A DNA stretch of 6,072 bases, from NCBI GenBank assembly GCA_005889515.1, contig VBHE01000282.1, positions 11,797-17,868 on the forward strand, in the 5' to 3' direction. A program made the translations under genes and the position numbers. The DNA comes from Chloroflexota bacterium (lineage in GTDB: Bacteria > Chloroflexota > Dormibacteria > Aeolococcales > Aeolococcaceae). Shown piece by piece: positions 5,532 through 6,072 of the stretch (positions are counted from its first letter, which is position 1; every line of letters starts with the position of its first letter). A model generated the notes under the pieces. It saw only the letters and a list, made by a program, of their open reading frames with translations. It ran no database searches and was not told where the DNA came from.

Positions 5532-6072
5532 TTACCCGGCGAACGACACCGCGAGCGCCTCGAGCCCGCCGCGCCCGAAGCTGGTGAGCGGCGCGGGGTT
5601 GCTGCCGTCGGCGTTCTGGATGTAGGCCTGGGCGGTGCCCGCCTCGTCCGCCAGCAGGAAGGCGATCTCCCCCCCGGAGGTCGCCGCCGCGATGGTGTCG
5701 AGGTCGGAGGCGGCGGGCCCGGTGCCGAGGCGGGTGACCTCGCCGGCGCCGACCCCGATCCGCACCAGGGCCGGGGCGTCCCCGGTGGCGCGGTCGACGG
5801 CGAGCAGGGTGCTCGGGTCGGCGTAGCCGACCGGGGTGATGCCCGGCCCGAGCCGCCGGGGGGCGGGGTCGCCCCCGCGGAGGCGGACCAGCCAGCCGCC
5901 CTCGGCCACCCGGGCGCCGCCGTCGCGGTGCACGGCGAGCTCGCTGCCGTCGTGGTTGAGCGCCGGCGCGGTGGCCTCGCCGCCGAGCCGGGGCACCGGG
6001 TAGCGGATCCCCAGCGCCGGGTCGGCGAGGTCGACGTGGAGGAGGCCGTCGGGGGCGCGCACCGGGAGCGCG
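5532..6072 (-). CDS. Beta-propeller (TolB/PD40-like) protein, C-terminal part; 5' end outside the window
   Basis: About 180 residues are visible and the frame stays open to the right edge. A GTG at 6062 is in frame, but it lies within what looks like continuous propeller sequence and is probably not the start. Repeated blade-like units are seen, such as APALNHDGSELAVH, VGYADPSTLLAVDR, TSGGEIAFLLAD and YIQNADGSNPAPLTSF, the last being the typical PD40/TolB pattern (xxDGSNxxxLT). The protein ends in LEALAVSFAG and a TAA stop, perhaps a closing strand. Full-length relatives often have an N-terminal signal or lipoprotein anchor or an extra domain, which cannot be checked here. Specific function is unknown. 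Homology to a named family member is not recognised. Confidence 0.65.
   Translation of the reverse strand, partial: ALPVRAPDGLLHVDLADPALGIRYPVPRLGGEATAPALNHDGSELAVHRDGGARVAEGGWLVRLRGGDPAPRRLGPGITPVGYADPSTLLAVDRATGDAPALVRIGVGAGEVTRLGTGPAASDLDTIAAATSGGEIAFLLADEAGTAQAYIQNADGSNPAPLTSFGRGGLEALAVSFAG

Noticed and set aside
1..6072. DnaA boxes or oriC near dnaN
   Set aside because: I saw no TTATCCACA-like cluster or AT-rich unwinding region. If the origin is nearby it should be upstream of the window.
1..6072. tRNA, rRNA, CRISPR array, insertion sequence or prophage genes
   Set aside because: No direct-repeat array, transposase motif, terminal inverted repeat pair or RNA-gene-like segment was seen.

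Overview
This is a very GC-rich, almost fully coding bacterial chromosome segment (roughly three-quarters G+C by eye, strongly G/C-ending codons, several GTG starts). It carries core replication and repair genes beside glycosyltransferase genes. The gene content (a dnaN, recF and DUF721/DciA neighbourhood, a plant- or Chloroflexus-like MGDG-synthase-type glycosyltransferase, and an MshA-like GT4 enzyme) fits a high-GC Actinomycetota, Chloroflexota or Dormibacterota-type organism. I cannot settle the phylum from the sequence alone. Nothing in the window looks like a phage, IS element, CRISPR array, tRNA or rRNA.

Layout. (1) 1-648, plus strand: the C-terminal part of dnaN (sliding clamp), truncated by the left edge. 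(2) 3422-659, minus strand: a three-gene operon of an MGDG-synthase/UgtP-like glycosyltransferase, then recF, then a DUF721/DciA-like gene. Successive genes overlap by 4 nt (GTGA, then ATGA), so translational coupling is likely. This operon converges on dnaN, leaving only 10 bp between the stop codons. (3) 3423-3447: a 25-bp divergent start region with nearly symmetric promoter-like and Shine-Dalgarno-like elements. (4) 3448-5525, plus strand: a GT4 glycosyltransferase of the MshA/sucrose-phosphate-synthase type followed by a HAD-IA hydrolase, again with a 4-nt GTGA overlap. (5) 5532-6072, minus strand: the C-terminal part of a beta-propeller (TolB/PD40-like) protein truncated by the right edge. 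It converges on the HAD gene with 6 bp between the stops.

How the genes may work together. dnaN, recF and DUF721 are the usual partners in the dnaA-dnaN-recF region of many bacteria. Here recF and DUF721 keep their order but point against dnaN, which suggests a local inversion, and recF is now translated downstream of a membrane-lipid glycosyltransferase. The divergent GT4-HAD pair looks like a glycosylate-then-dephosphorylate module: the GT4 appears to keep the residues that hold a phosphorylated acceptor in MshA, and the next gene is a phosphatase-family protein. The most interesting points are the inverted recF-dciA block behind a glycolipid gene, the GT4-HAD pair, the symmetric 25-bp divergent start region, and two strong back-to-back hairpins in the 3' end of recF. 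No stretch over 300 bases lacks a gene.
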